Shown: one piece after another, positions 45,401 through 57,428 of the stretch
Position numbering within the stretch: the stretch's first letter is position 1
How the letters are laid out: each line of letters begins with the position of its first letter
Source: Panicum virgatum
Taxonomy: Eukaryota > Streptophyta > Magnoliopsida > Poales > Poaceae
NCBI RefSeq assembly: GCF_016808335.1
Contig: NC_053139.1
Location: 38,808,464-38,872,463 of the forward strand
Length of the DNA: 64,000 bases
Direction: 5' to 3'
Translations under genes and position numbers: made by a program
Notes under the pieces: model-generated
Told to the model about the DNA's origin: nothing
What the model saw: the letters and a program-made list of their open reading frames with translations, nothing else
Database searches by the model: none

Positions 45401-46416
45401 AAGGGAGAAAATGCAGGGACGGCACGGACCTTGCTGCAGCCGGGGACCAGCTCCTTGAGCAGCTCCATCCTCGCATTGATCTTCTCGCGTCTCGCCTGGA
45501 TGGGATTTTTATTCGATTTAGAATGGAGAAAAAGTGAGCAACTTTTTGATGAAACTGGAGAAGAACGGGGGTGGGCGAATAATCAAGTGATTAGCGGCGA
45601 AAGCGACCCCCTGGAAAGGGTCGAGCGGCGACGTCACCGCGTCCTAATCACCCAATCATTGGCATAAACCCCCACGAATCTACTAATCCCTCGAGGTTGG
45701 CTTAGATAGACCAGGCGCGGCGAGGGGGCACGCGATTAGCGGCGGCGGCGAAGGGGGGAAGTACTCACCCGCTCGGCGAGGCTGTGGCTGTCCGTGGCCT
45801 GGCCACGCCTGGCCCGCACGTGCACGTACGCCGGCTTGTCGTCCTCGCCGTCGCCGCCCGCGGGCTTCTCCTCCGCCGTCTTCCCCTTCCTCGCGGCCTT
45901 CCCCTGCGCGGCAAGCCACCAGAGCGATCGGAAGTAAGCTCCGGCGAGGAGCACGTGGAAATGCAGGCGCGTGGGGTGTGCCAGTATCGATCCTACCTTG
46001 GAGGCGCGGTCGGCGGGGTCGGCCTTGCGCTTGGCGGCGGCGGCGGGAGGCGCCGGGGGCGGGGTCGGGGAGGGTGAGGACGGGGACGGGGACGCGAACG
46101 CGGAGAAGCGCGCGGCGCGGTCCACGAGGTGCGGGTCGGAGGGGAAGGTGGGCGCGAGGGCAGGGGCAGGGGCAGGGGCAGGAGAAGGCGCTGGGGCGGG
46201 CGCCGCGGCGCGGGGGAGGAGCAGCTCCATGGCTTGGGAAGTGGGGAGGCCCAGCAGCGCCGTGAAGGAGCCCCCGCCCCCGCCTCCTGTACCGGCGGCC
46301 GCGGGCGGGGCGGAGGAGGCTTGCCCCGCGGCGGCCGGGATCAGCGCCGCCTGGATCTCGGCCCCGGCGGCGGGGAGCTCCTGCGGCGGCGGCGGCGGCG
46401 GCGAGGGGTGGCGCAT
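42465..46416 (-). CDS. bHLH transcription factor (bHLH48/bHLH60-like), six exons
   Basis: Exons on the minus strand: 45997..46416, 45769..45903, 45430..45495, 43987..44055, 43791..43865, 42465..42737; all splice sites are GT-AG, all in phase 0, total 345 residues. The N-terminal 140 residues are Pro/Ala/Ser-rich with Gly runs and end in a basic patch (KRKADPADRASK). Exon 2 ends in the conserved lead-in (PAYVHVRARRGQATDSHSLA). The basic region has the His-Glu-Arg triad (H180, E184, R188) that predicts G-box/E-box binding. Helix 1 lies in exons 2-3 (REKINARMELLKELVPGC); helix 2 in exon 4 (ALVLDEIINHVQSLQRQVE). MRLAAVNPRVDFGGLDSFL follows, a trait of the Arabidopsis bHLH48/60 group. The C-terminus is Gln/His-rich. 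No lesion is seen. Introns 3 and 5 exceed 900 bp. Confidence 0.92.
43075..43126. repeat. Perfect 26-bp tandem duplication in bHLH intron 5
   Basis: Two identical adjacent 26-base units (beginning TCATTATTAATAGGATTTG). A second tandem pair of about 51 bp, less perfect, lies in the same intron at about 42799-42898 (ATGTTTTCCAG-AGGAAAATA). Confidence 0.9.
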
Positions 46417-46520
46417 TGGCGCGGCGGAGGCGTTCGCGACGAGGGAGGCGGAGGCGGAGGCGGGGAGGGGGGGGGGAGGCGGTGGCTGTGTGTTTGTGTG
46501 TGTGTATATATAGGGGGGTG
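46417..46520 (-). promoter_or_regulatory. bHLH gene core promoter and leader
   Basis: On the minus strand a TATA box (CTATATATACAC, about 46502-46513) lies about 90 bases before the start codon at 46416. A CA repeat and a C/CCT-rich leader follow. No upstream in-frame Met is convincing. Confidence 0.6.
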
Positions 46521-48180
46521 GGGGTGCCGGCGGTGAGGCGCGAGGTGGTGTGCCTGCCGCGCGTGAGCTGCTGCCTCTGCCGCGTTCGCTCGAGCGAGCC
46601 CGCCGCGGCTTCCTCTCGGGTCAAGAAGGAAGGCGGAGGGGGGCAGCGCCGCAGACACAGAGGGGTGGGGGAGAGGACGGAGGTGGGGCCGTGGGAGTGG
46701 TTGGTTTTTGTTTTACTGCGGCCTCCTTTTTACCGCGTGGGCCCGCCCCGCTCGTAGACTGGGGGTCGGCCTGGCTGTGGTGGGAAGAAGAGTCGTCGCG
46801 TGGGGACTGGGGGACGGTGAAACTTTGCTGGTGTTGACTTTTACCATTTTCGGCAGTGGGCGAGTGGGCGTGGTGGTGGACCGGACCGGACCGGACCGCG
46901 TGGTAAAGCCGATCTGCTCTGCAGGCTCTTCCAGATGGGCGCGGACACAGGCTCATCAAGCGGGCCGGGCCGGTCAGAAGCCCGGTTTATGGCCACGTGG
47001 GGCTGACCTCGACAGCTCTTTTAGGTCTGATGTTTTTTTTTTCTCGACTGGCCTAGAGGAAGAATTTGCAACGTTCAACTCAGAAATTTGTGTTGGCTTA
47101 AAAAAAAACTCAGAAATTTGTGTTTCAGGGCCGACTTTAAGCCATCATTTTTAGCCGGTGATATATGTTTATTTTTATAAATGAGACTGAAATATTAGCT
47201 GACCATGTCGGTTTGTTTTGTTGGTGGGTCCAAATACAGCCACGCTCAACTTTATCGATGCACCTTGGAGTGTCCTGTGTGCAGTGGAGCGAACGGGACC
47301 GGAAGTGTCCTCTGGTAACTTTACCCACTTCCTCCATCAGTTGAAAAAACAAATCATTCAAGAAAATTTATGACAAATTAATAGGAAGATAAAATGATCT
47401 TATTTGTCTCTATTTATTAGTTACATTTAGCACTAATTAGTTGTTCCATGAACATGCACATACCAAATAGGATAAAACGGTAAGACAACTTGTTCACGAC
47501 AAATTCTGAATCATAGGGTAATTTGTTTTTTTTTTACGGAGGGAGTAGAGCTCTTTATCGCCTTCAAGTTCGACGATGATCGAAAGCTGAGTAGAAAACT
47601 ATTTTAACCGAACCGAATCGTCAATGTTACGGTCATAAGTATTGTGTCGTTAAGTTTTTTTTATCAAAATTACCTGGACTGGATTTTCAATACCCGCCAC
47701 TGCCATGTCTCTTAACTTCTTACTGGTTTCTCCTGCTTGTACGTACCAGGAACGTAAATCCCTCTACTATACACTGATACTCATATTTCAAAACTGTTGT
47801 TCGCTTGTGTGTTTGCTTGCAAAGTGGCTGATTGGTTTACTCAGAAGAGGCAGTACTTGGTGTGTGGAGCGGTTTTGTGTTGACATCTCAATCCAATTCA
47901 ATCGATGTGTGTGGTTATTGTAATACGTACTCAATTTATATGCACTCTTCTTTCTAATATAACCGGCAGCTCTCGTATTCGTTTCGTTAAAAAAAATGTG
48001 TTGTTAGCTAGAATCAACCTGCCGGCACTGTTGCTACTACCTTGGCATGTCAGGCTGTCCGCAGTGGGCGCGGTAAAAGAAATGCAACGTGACTTGCAGT
48101 GCGGTTTTACAGTAAAAAAGCCCGCAGCGGGGCACGCTATCCCGCACGGTAAAATACAGCGTCGGCCTCCGCGCGCTATT
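46521..48180. other. Intergenic region upstream of bHLH gene
   Basis: No gene seen. ACGGAGGGAGTA near 47534 looks like one end of a Stowaway MITE, but I could not find its partner. Confidence 0.4.
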
Positions 48181-48830
48181 CCAGCGCTAGTGGCGAGCGA
48201 CGGTATTGGTTGACGCGGCGCGGGGCCTGCACGGGTGCGCGCCATCCCACCCGCCGTCGATCTGCTGGCGCTGCTGCCCGCCGCCGCCATGGACGGAGAG
48301 AAAGAGGGGAAGGGGAGCTCAAGGGCGCCGTGGACGAAGAGAGAGGGGAAGGGGAGCTCGAGGCCCCACGCCACCCACCCGCTCGGTCGACCTCGGCTCG
48401 GCGAAGCTCCAGGCCGGCAAGCTCGAGGCCCCGAGCTGCCCCGCGTCGAGGGAGGCGGAGGGGCTCGCCGCCGAGCTCGAGCTCGTTCGCCACCATCCGG
48501 CCCTGGTCCGACGTCGTCCGCGCCGGATCCGCGCCGGGGCGAAGCCGAGGCGGTGGCGGCGGAGGACCCGAGGCTGTGGCGGCGGAGGAGCCGGAGAGAG
48601 GGAGAGGAAGGAGGAGGGAGGAGCCATGGGGGCGGCGCGGCGTGGAGGAGTCGTGCGGGCAGCGGAGGAGCAGGGGACGCGCCATGGCCTCCAGCGCCGC
48701 TGCCGTCCCGCGCTCCGGCCACCCTCGAGCCGCGCGTTCGTTCCCCGCCCGCCGTCGTCCGCGCCCGTCCACAAACAGGGAGCAGGGAGCGGCGAGGAGG
48801 TGGAGAGGAGGCACTGCGGGGAGGTGCCGA
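48180..48830. other. Very GC-rich low-complexity block
   Basis: Dense CGCC/GGAG sequence with long overlapping open frames in four or more frames, an artefact of few AT-rich stop codons. No domain is recognisable in any frame. It abuts the CACTA left end. Confidence 0.45.
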
Positions 48831-49345
48831 GCCCGCTCTACAAAAATCCTTTTCTGAGGCGGGCAAAAATGCTTTCCCGAGGCGGGTAGCGCAACCGCCT
48901 CGGAGCCTCCGCCATGGTTAATATGGCATTAACCGAGACGGTTTGCTGCCCGCCTCGGTCAATCGAATAAAAAAATTAAAAAAACAAAAGCCTGCCTGAG
49001 CCCATCGAGGGCCCGCCGAGCCCATCCGTCGCGCCACCGGATTCCGCCGCCGCAGCCCCATCCCGCCGCCAGATCCGGCAGCGCCATCGCCAGATCCGTC
49101 CTCGCCGGGTCCGGATCCGCCCTCGCTGGGCCCGGTTCCGCCGCCCTCCACCGGATCACGGCGAGAGGCGGCCGTGGAAGAAGGGATGCGCCCCCGTGCC
49201 GCTCGGCCCGCCCTCAGAGAGCCCACACGCCCCTACCGCGCCAAGCCACCGCCGCAAGGGTCACACCCCTTGCTGGTCTGCCGCTGCAGGGGCGCCGCCG
49301 CGAGGGGCCCGGCCGCCGTGAGGGGAGCCACCGCGAGGGCTCCGC

Positions 49346-50658
49346 TGTTGACGGTCCTTAAGTGTCATATCTGACTGTCAACTCTGGCAAAAAAAAAAAA
49401 CCAAAACAAACACCAAACTAGAGATATGAGTTTAATACAAATCATTTCCACAAGTTTTGGTGAATGACCGTTTTCAGGGGACCGTGTCTGCATATGAAGG
49501 GAAATCATTCTCAAATGAAGCCAACAGTGCAATTCAGAGCATGCTACATGAGCAAGAGAATTAGAGAGCCCACATCCAGAAGTAAATCAGCTCAAGCCCA
49601 AGAGAAAACACACTTCTGTCAAAACCAGAAGCAGACACAAGGATCCGAAGGACAAATGACAAGCCTAACCCACTTAACTTTTGGGGAACACCCACAAGCC
49701 AACACAGGGAGCCCACAGGGAGTCCACAGGCTGAAGATGGGGCCTGACGGCCTCAGAAAGGGGTCGGCCGAACCCTTGGGTCGCCCGACACCCTACTGGG
49801 CCCAATCAGGCCCATCTTTCTCCTGCAAACTCCCACCGCGTACCCTACGCCGGCTCCAGATGGTACCACCTCGAAAGTTCACCCAAGGATCCACTCTTGG
49901 AGGGCTATATAAGGAGGAGGAGAGCCCCCAATTCAACACACCACTATCATGTAGAACTTGTGCTCCATTGCAAAGGCGAGGCGTTGCCTAGGCTAGTGTT
50001 TAGAGTAGCAGGAGGGTGAGGAGTAGTTCGGAGGGGCGCCGGCCTGTCGGCGCTCTTCTCCAACTTGTACCTCTATGGATGCTGGCTTCCTTCAGTATGA
50101 GTAAGTTAGTATTTGTGATTCCTGTCTTGCATAGTACTTTTGTTTGAGTGAGATCAGTTCTCTTACTCGCGGGTTCATCGCTCTGTATTTATACAAAGTG
50201 ACGTAGGTTGCTACGAGAATTCAGACGTAGTCAGGATACGGTAGTAATTAGTAGTGTAGATATGGTGTCTAGGCTAAGGGTTACCTTTGTTTGCCTTATA
50301 TCCCACGGTCTCTGAGGTATGCCGTAGGTGGTGACAGCCTTGTTGGTCCTTAGTAGTCCTCCACGTTCGGATATGGCGTAGAGCCATTGGCCAGAGTCTC
50401 CTGACCATTTCAGGGGTAAGACGGTGCCCGAAGCGAGTATTCTTACCTGAGAGATCGACCATTAACTCATCCTTAGCGCTACCGCAGGAATCCTCTCCAG
50501 TCTTGCCACCTATCCTTGGTGTGTCATTGGACCGACTAAGTTAGGAGTTAGTGCATACACGTTTCTTGTGGATACGATACCCTTGAATACTCATGGGTGA
50601 AAGCTAAAAAGGTATCCGTGCGCTTGCGGATTAATTTGCATCGTTAAAATACCCAACA
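49346..50658 (+). repeat. 5' LTR of the LARD-like element
   Basis: 1313 bp. It has an uninterrupted target site (GTAGTAATTAGTAGTGTAG near 50240) where the 3' LTR carries a Stowaway MITE. Confidence 0.88.
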
Positions 50659-53502
50659 AACTTTCTGGCGCCGTTGCCGGGGAACGGTTGCTGTTCTAAC
50701 TTCGAACCTAGTTGGTCCTCGTATATTTTCAAAAACAAAAAAAATCTATTTTCTCTTTCTTTAGCTCTACCTTCACCCCTGCTACCCATTCTATCCTCGT
50801 ATCTTTTTGCTTTTCTTATCTCTACCTCTACCCCCGCTACCCTTGGAAGGTTATCCTCGTACACACCTTCCGTACCCGTGGGGTGAGTCTTTAGAGCCAT
50901 CCTCTCTGGAGTTAGTTCCTCATCCGGCTACGAGATTCACCCTCATGCCTTACTGATCAAATCGAGTGAGACAAACTTCCACCCTTATCCTCGACTATCG
51001 ATCAATGCCAATCAAATCAAGTGAATCAAAGTTCACATCTTATTCCTTGATTTTGATTGATGCCCAATAGAAGTTATGTTCACACTTCATGAACTTCTAT
51101 TGGAAGCCAAGGATGGATTGCTTTGCCACCACATTCATCTTTGATGAAGTGTGAAGCTTCCTACCTAAGGAAGGGATGAGTTGAAAAACTCATTTCCCTC
51201 AAGATCCAGACTCAGAATTGTTCATTGGCCCACAGAGTTACACATTCCCTTTCACTATGGGGCCATGAACATTCTCAAGTTCCTCTATCCGGAGATCAAG
51301 CCACTCTTTCCATGAGTATGAAGTTTCATCACGAAGATCATGCTCATCCTTGACATCTCCGTGATCTTTTGTGCCAAGTCGCTGCGAGTCTTATGATCAT
51401 CTAAGGGTTAACACCCTTTAGGATGGTTGTATTTGTTTTTTTTATCATAATATCTATGCAGGGCTCATTGTTTTATTTGTGCACTAACCTTGCAGCTTGA
51501 ACGACGATAAATAAAAAAATGGTGATGAAGCTAGAAACTACATCACCATTGATAGTTGCAGGATGAACCCCATGGTCGAGCTTGCGATCATAAACAAAGC
51601 ACTACCAGGAGATAGCCCGGATAATCTAAAAAAAAATCTTTCTCCTAAACAATAAAAGCAAGAATATATTTTTAAGCATAGTATGCATCTTCGGGTATTC
51701 TTGGTCCTAATCATTTGACGATTAATAAGAACAGGGGACATACGATGCCCGAGAACATGAGGACTGCATTAGCTGAACACTTTGATGCTCCTTGAAGTTG
51801 GAACACACTCAAAAGGAGACCCCAATTACACACTTGACTTTCACACAAAAGTCCAAGTGTGGAGGAAATTGTTGAGCGTCTCGCTGCAAGTTCCAACCAT
51901 CCAAAGAAGTATCCTTGTTACAAGAAGGTGTCGGCCCTGGCTTACTTAAAAAAAAAGGAGAGAGATATAAAAAAATATATATAAAACAAGTAATAATAAT
52001 AAAATAAAACACTCCTCACTTTTTGATTCAATAAAGTTTAGACTCCCCGGTGTTCAAAGCTGGTAGAGTCCTCGTTTGTTTCCACCATTATTTTTCTTTT
52101 GAATAAAAGCAGGTACAAGAATAAGTGTGGGGGAGATCTCTCAAAATCACCAAGTGAAACTCATTTGAGATCTCTCTCCCAACATGTTGCACAACATCGA
52201 CGGTCCAGCACACTCCCCTTTTCTTCCTCTACAAACGAAGGTTTGTGCAACTATACCCTCAAACTCCCTCTTTCTTGAGTTTAAACAAATTGCATGCTGA
52301 TCATTAAAATTAAACTCAATGAATCTTGCCAAACCACTTGTGCATTCCATGCGCTTCCATGAATAAACTTGCATATATACTCTTTATTTCTCGCATTTTT
52401 TCTTGTTCTTGTGAACATCTATCTTCATAGGGACCCATGCTACCTAAGTAATTGACTAATATGATATGATTGGATGAATGGAACCATGCTCTTCTTTGCA
52501 AAGTACTTGGGATTTCTTTTCAAAAAAAATTTATCAATAGCTTGTCTCCTCCAATTAATGAAAATTCCTACCAAAGCCAAAATTAAATTTTCATGCTCAA
52601 ACCTTCATATGCAATTTGTCTTTTACTTTGAGTTTTGTCAAATTCTTTGATCCTTGTTAGAGACTTGTCATACTCTCATGATCAAGATCACATACACGTC
52701 CACTCAGATTGCAAACACTGCCATCCGCACACAAAATAAAACTGCAAGTTCTATCATGACTCTCCCTCCAAGGTTACCATCAAGGATATGGGCTATACAA
52801 AAAGAAATAAAAGATGCATACCCAAAGAAGATATGCCACATGCTCAAAAGACATGAAAAAAAAGAAGAGTGCCAAGAAAAGAGAAAAGATGCATACCCAA
52901 AAAAGGTATGCCACATGTCCACAAGACATGTCGAAAAAAAAGAGAAGGGAAGAAAAAAAATATAGCACATGTCCAAAAAAAATACAAGGAGCGAGATAGA
53001 TCATACAAAGGAGTTCATCCACCCTCCACACACACGAAAAAAAATCCCACACACTTGCACATCTTGATCAGATTGTATGACTCGTTTATGTTTGGATCTT
53101 ATTTTTGACTTGACAATATAAGCAAAGCAAACATGCCTCTTTACTCATGCCCTGAGCTCCACATAAGCTTGATTAGATGATAGGAGAAAAGAAGGCAGCA
53201 GCTTTGCCTTGGTGAGGATCTGAAATAAAAAGAGTGATTTGAGAGGTTAATTTGAGGAGCAAGACTATTCTTTTGTTTCAAAATGTAAAACCCAAGTTTC
53301 TAAATAGGAAGAGCTAGGAACCTGAAGTCTGCATTGTTCCATTCTTCAATTACCCAAGAAAGTATGGTAGCCACTCAAAAGTTCACAGAATTTGGAAGAA
53401 GCTCGGAATAACTTGTTTGCAGGTTTCATAAAAAGGAGTTGCATCCACATTAGTCCTTCAAACTTTACTCGATGACGAGCAAAGGTCTAAGTTTGGGGGT
53501 GT
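50659..53502 (+). other. Non-coding interior of the LARD-like element
   Basis: PBS at 50666. No frame of recognisable protein. Pyrimidine-rich near-duplicate phrases lie at about 50760-50860 (TCTACCTTCACCCCTGCTACCC, TCTACCTCTACCCCCGCTACCC). A tandem array of about 74-bp units occurs at 52813-52975 (GATGCATACCCAAA ... GCCACATG). Confidence 0.75.
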
Positions 53503-55069
53503 TGTTGACGGTCCTTAATTGTCATATCTGACCGTCAACTCTGGCAAAGAACAATGCCAAAACAAACATCAAACTAGAGATAGGAGTTTAATACTAATCA
53601 TTTCCATAAATTTTGGTGAATGACCGTTTTCAGGAGACCGTGTCTCATATGAAGGGAAATCATGCTCAAATGAAGCCAACAGTACAATTCAAAGCATGCT
53701 ACACGAGCATGAGAATTAGAGAGCCCACATCCAGAAGCAAATCAGCTCAAGCCCAAGTGAAAACACACTTCCGTCAAAACCAGAAGTAGACACAAGGATC
53801 CGAAGACCAAATGACAAGCCTAACCCACTTAACTTTCGGGGAACACCCACAAGCCAACACAGGGAGCCCACAGAGAGTTCACAGGCCGAAGATGGGGCCT
53901 GACGACCTCAGAAAGGGGTCAGCCGAACCCTTGGGTCGCCCGACCCCCTACTAGGCCCAATCAGGCCCATCTTTCTCCTGCAAACTCCCACCGCGTACCC
54001 TACGCCGGCTCCAGATAGTACCACCTCGAAAGTTCATCCAAGGATCCACTCTTGGAGGGCTATATAAGGAGGAGGAGAGCCCCTAATTTAACACACCACT
54101 ATCATGTAGAACTTGTGCTCCATTGCAAAGGCGAGGTGCTGCCTAGGCTGTTTAGAGTAGCAGGAGGGTGAGGAGTAGTTCGGAGGGGCGCTGGCCTGTC
54201 GGCGCTCTTCTCCAACTTGTACCTCTACAGATGTTGGCTTCCTTCAGTATGAGTAAGTTAGTATTTGTGATTCTTGTCTTGCATAATACTTTTGTTTGAG
54301 TGAGATCAGTTCTCTTACTCGCGGGTTCATCGCTCTTTTTTTATACAGAGTGCCGTAGATTGCTACGAGAATTCAGACGTAGTCAGGCTATGGTAGTAAT
54401 CAGTACTCCCTCCATACTGATATTAGATAATGTTTAGGACAAGATTTGAGTCAAACATTGGGAATATAAATCATGAATAACTTTTAAGTTATTGAGTTTG
54501 AAAAAATGAAAATTATGTGAATAGATTTATCTTAAAAAATATTTTCATAAAAATATACATATATAACTTTTCAAAAAAATATTTTTATAAAAATAAGCAG
54601 TCAAAGTTATGCTTTGAAGACCGTGTCGCGGTCCTAAACATCATCTAATACCAGTATGAGAGTAGTGTAGACATGGTGTCTAGGTTAAGGGTTACCTTTG
54701 TTTGCCTTATATCCCACGGTCTCTGAGGTAGGCTGCAGGTGGTGACAGCCCTGTTGGTCCTTAGTAGTCCTCCATGTTCGGATATAATGTAGAGCCGTTG
54801 GCCGGAGTCTCCCGACCATTTCAGGGTAAGCTGGTGCCCGAAGCGAGTATTCTTACCCGAGAGATCGACCTTTTAACTCATTCTTAGTGCTACCGCAAGA
54901 ATCCCCTCCAGTCTTGCCACCTATCCTTGGTGTGTCCTTGGACCGACTAAGTTAGGAGTTAGTGCACACACGTTTCCTGTGGATACGATACCCTTGAATA
55001 CTCACGGGTGAAAGCTACAACGGTATCCGTGCGCTTGCGGATTAATTCGCATCATTAAAATACAAAACA
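53503..55069 (+). repeat. 3' LTR of the LARD-like element
   Basis: Colinear with 49346-50658 except for the 257-bp Stowaway MITE and scattered substitutions. Confidence 0.88.
54406..54662. mobile_element. Stowaway (Tc1/mariner) MITE inside an LTR
   Basis: 257 bp with TA duplications (54404-54405 and 54663-54664). Ends are CTCCCTCCATACTGATATTA and, inverted, CTCTCATACTGGTATTA, with a further match at TTTAGGAC. The 5' LTR shows the exact empty site. Confidence 0.92.
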
Positions 55070-55560
55070 CCCGCCGCTGTGAGGAGCGCCGCCGCTGCGA
55101 GGGCCCCGCCACCGTGAGGAGCGCCGCCGCCGTGAGGGCCGCGGGGGGGCGCCGCGCGCCGCGAGCCTGCCGCCGTGAGCGCTGCGTGGAAGATAGGAGG
55201 GAGGGAGGGAGAGAGAAAGAGAGAGAGTTTGCATCGAGAGAAAAATGAGTGGAGAGAAACCCTAACTCATCAATATATACGCTGAAGGTGTCTAGTGGGC
55301 TGGTATGGACTTGGGTCTGGGCCTGATTTACCGAGGCGGTTGTATTATAATGTCCGCCTCGGTTAATTTATTTTGTATGGCGGATTTTTTAACCGCCTTA
55401 GTAAATCGGACAACCGCCTCGGTTAATCTATTTTGCGAGACGGTTTTTTTAACCGCCTCGGGCCTCGGTTAATCGAAGGCATTAACCGATGCGGTTTTTT
55501 AACGTGCCCGCCTCCGAGGCCTTTTCGAAACGCCTCGGTTAATCAGTTTTTGTAGTAGTG

Positions 55561-56130
55561 GATCGCGGCGCCGTCTCGCCCGCCTGCCCTGCCACGCCTC
55601 GCCTCCGCGTGGCCGCTGCTGGGGACGGGGCCACGCCGCACGCTGGCTGCCCCGGTTCGCCGCGCCGTGCGCAGGCCGCCCCGCCACGGGCATTCCTCTG
55701 CGCCACCATGAGGCCGCCGCCGGGGGACGGGGCCGCGCCGCACACATGCCATAGGCTCAGCCTCCGGCGGCCAGCGGAGGGAGGAGGAAGGGGCGCGCTA
55801 CACCTCCTCCCCGTCGTCGCATGAGGAGGGAGGGGGCGGCTCCCCACCGGCCCACCCTGCTCCCGCCGCCATGGCGCCGCGCCGGCCGCCCCGCGTGCCC
55901 CGCTGTCCCACGGCCGTGCTTCGCCCGTGCCACAGGCCGGCGGCGGCGGAGGAGCGCGGCATGGAGGAGCCGTGGGGGCGCCGGATGAGCAGTGGAGTGA
56001 GGGAGGAGGGAGACGTCGTGGAGGAGGAAGAAGGAGAGGGAGAGGTTGGCGAGCGCATCCATGCTGGCGGGGGGGGGGGAGGAAGGGGAGAGTGGGAGGA
56101 AGGGGCCGTCAGGAGTGGGTAATACGATAA
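55561..56130. other. GC-rich block right of the CACTA element
   Basis: GC-rich low complexity with overlapping frames on both strands and no recognisable domain. A run of G at about 56070-56080 and GAGGAGG repeats are present. Confidence 0.4.
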
Positions 56131-56579
56131 AAAATTCTAACATGTGGGTCCCGCAGCCGGTAGTTGGTATGTTGAGGAGATATAGAGAATGGATGGGTGT
56201 GGAAAAACTGAATAGAGAGTAGAGAATCTCGATGACTAGGATGGAATATTTCGTTTAGAGTGGATTTGATGTACCACGCGTGCGGATAGCCTCGGCCCGT
56301 CTCCACATTGCGGTCATGTATGTGTGTATACGTGGAGTAAGACTGACCCCGCTATACATGTACATGTCCAATTTCCTCGCGTAAACAAACAGTGATGGTG
56401 GAGCTACAAAACGTAGTTCTAACTGGCTCCTCCTCTTTGATCTATTTATACAAATATAATCAAACTATTTTGTTAAATATTTTTTTTAAATAGCTTCACC
56501 TTCATTAGACAGGTCTATCCGCAGATGTCCGTCCTCCTCATCCGCCACCACCGTCCATCGCGAGCCCGCGACACGGAGG

Positions 56580-56703
56580 CAGGGGCGGAGCTAGGAATTT
56601 ATTTTTTTCATTATTAGGGGGCCAACCATGCTAATTTATATAAAAAATTAATTAAAATTCAAATTTTCAATGTAAATTTAGGAGTCATTGGCCCCCGCCC
56701 CTG
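56580..56703. mobile_element. hAT-type MITE
   Basis: 124 bp flanked by exact 8-bp duplications CACGGAGG (56572-56579 and 56704-56711). It starts CAGGGGCGGAGCTAGG and ends GGCCCCCGCCCCTG; interior AT-rich. Related in terminus to the MITE at 39238. Confidence 0.88.
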
Positions 56704-56711
56704 CACGGAGG

Positions 56712-57428
56712 TGCCGAGAGCTCCGGCGTCCCGGGACGGTGGGTGACGTCACCTCAGAGACGAGAGCACGTGGTGGGAAGGGGCGAGCGAGACGAAACGG
56801 TGTGGCGGCGTTGCGAACATGCCCTCGAGGGAACGAGCGCCGCGTGGCCGTCGCGCCCGGCCCGGCGAGGCGGCGCGGCGCCCCCGATCCCCCTTGCAGG
56901 CGTGCACGCTCGGCTAACGTCCGCGTTCGAGCGTGCGGCCGTGCCGGAGGGGTAGCTAGATCGGCTCTGCTCACCGGCAGGCGGCAGAGGACCTGGCGGC
57001 GGTAGCTAGCAGGGCAAGTCAGCGGGGATCCCTGTGTGCCGGCCGCAGCCAGCTGGCCGCGCGCCGCCGCTACTCCCCGGCTGACGTTTGCTGGGTGGTG
57101 CCGTGCGCACGGTGGGTGGGGTGATGCGGCGGCCACGGCCACGTGGACCTGCTCTGTTGGTCGCCAGGATCTTGTGAGCTCGTGCGGCGGACGACGGGGG
57201 TGGCGGCGGCGGGTCGGCAGGAGATCCGAGTTGTCTGCTGGGCCGAATCCACCGGTGGCGTACGCGCGCCTGCCGCCTGCACAGCTAGCTTCCTGGGCTA
57301 CGAGAGTCGAGAGTTGTTGCATCCGCCGGCTTCAGGCCCAAACAAACTCCATGGTGCATGTGGATGGAAGAAATAAACATAACATACTCTCCCTAATGTT
57401 ACTTTTACCGTCGCCCGCTCGTAAATGA
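56712..57428. other. GC-rich intergenic block
   Basis: Long frames occur on both strands (for example minus 56678-57322), but they overlap each other, span the MITE and show no domain; composition explains them. No gene called. Confidence 0.35.

Larger units (their letters stand above)
49346..55069 (+). mobile_element. Non-coding LTR retrotransposon (LARD-like, Tat/Athila-type PBS)
   Basis: LTRs 49346-50658 (1313 bp) and 53503-55069 (1567 bp with an inserted MITE, about 1308 without) have ends TGTTGACGG...AACA. Flanks are TCCGC and CCCGC, a 5-bp target duplication with one mismatch. The PBS TGGCGCCGTTGCCGGGG (from 50666) is typical of Tat/Athila-group Ty3/gypsy elements, and a purine tract (TTTGGGGGTGT) precedes the 3' LTR. 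The 2.8-kb internal region has no gag or pol, so the element would depend on a partner, as in Dasheng-type LARDs. Each LTR has a TATA box (TATATAAGG; 49906 and 54061). Confidence 0.88.
48831..55560. mobile_element. Non-autonomous CACTA (En/Spm) element with nested LTR element
   Basis: The right end is TTTTTGTAGTAGTG (55547-55560), the inverse of the CACTACTACAAAAA terminus of CACTA transposons. The left end near 48831-48845 is decayed (CTCTACAAAAATCC). Both ends carry many subterminal copies of CCGCCTCGGTTAA in both orientations (at 48.89-48.96 kb and 55.33-55.55 kb), the expected transposase-binding array. The body, apart from the inserted retrotransposon (49346-55069), is about 1 kb of GC-rich non-coding DNA. 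No transposase. The left boundary and 3-bp target duplication are uncertain. Confidence 0.7.

Noticed and set aside
45683..46624. Long open frames opposite and overlapping bHLH exon 1
   Set aside because: They are GC-composition shadows; only the frame starting at 46416 carries the bHLH lead-in and joins in phase to later exons.
47525..47545. Stowaway MITE at 47.5 kb
   Set aside because: Only one end-like motif (ACGGAGGGAGTA) is visible; no inverted partner was found.
48206..48921. Overlapping 200+ codon frames on both strands
   Set aside because: Several frames are open at once in very GC-rich low-complexity DNA, none has a domain, and they run into the CACTA end.
56678..57322. 214-codon minus-strand frame
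   Set aside because: It overlaps a hAT MITE at one end, has no recognisable domain and competes with open plus-strand frames.
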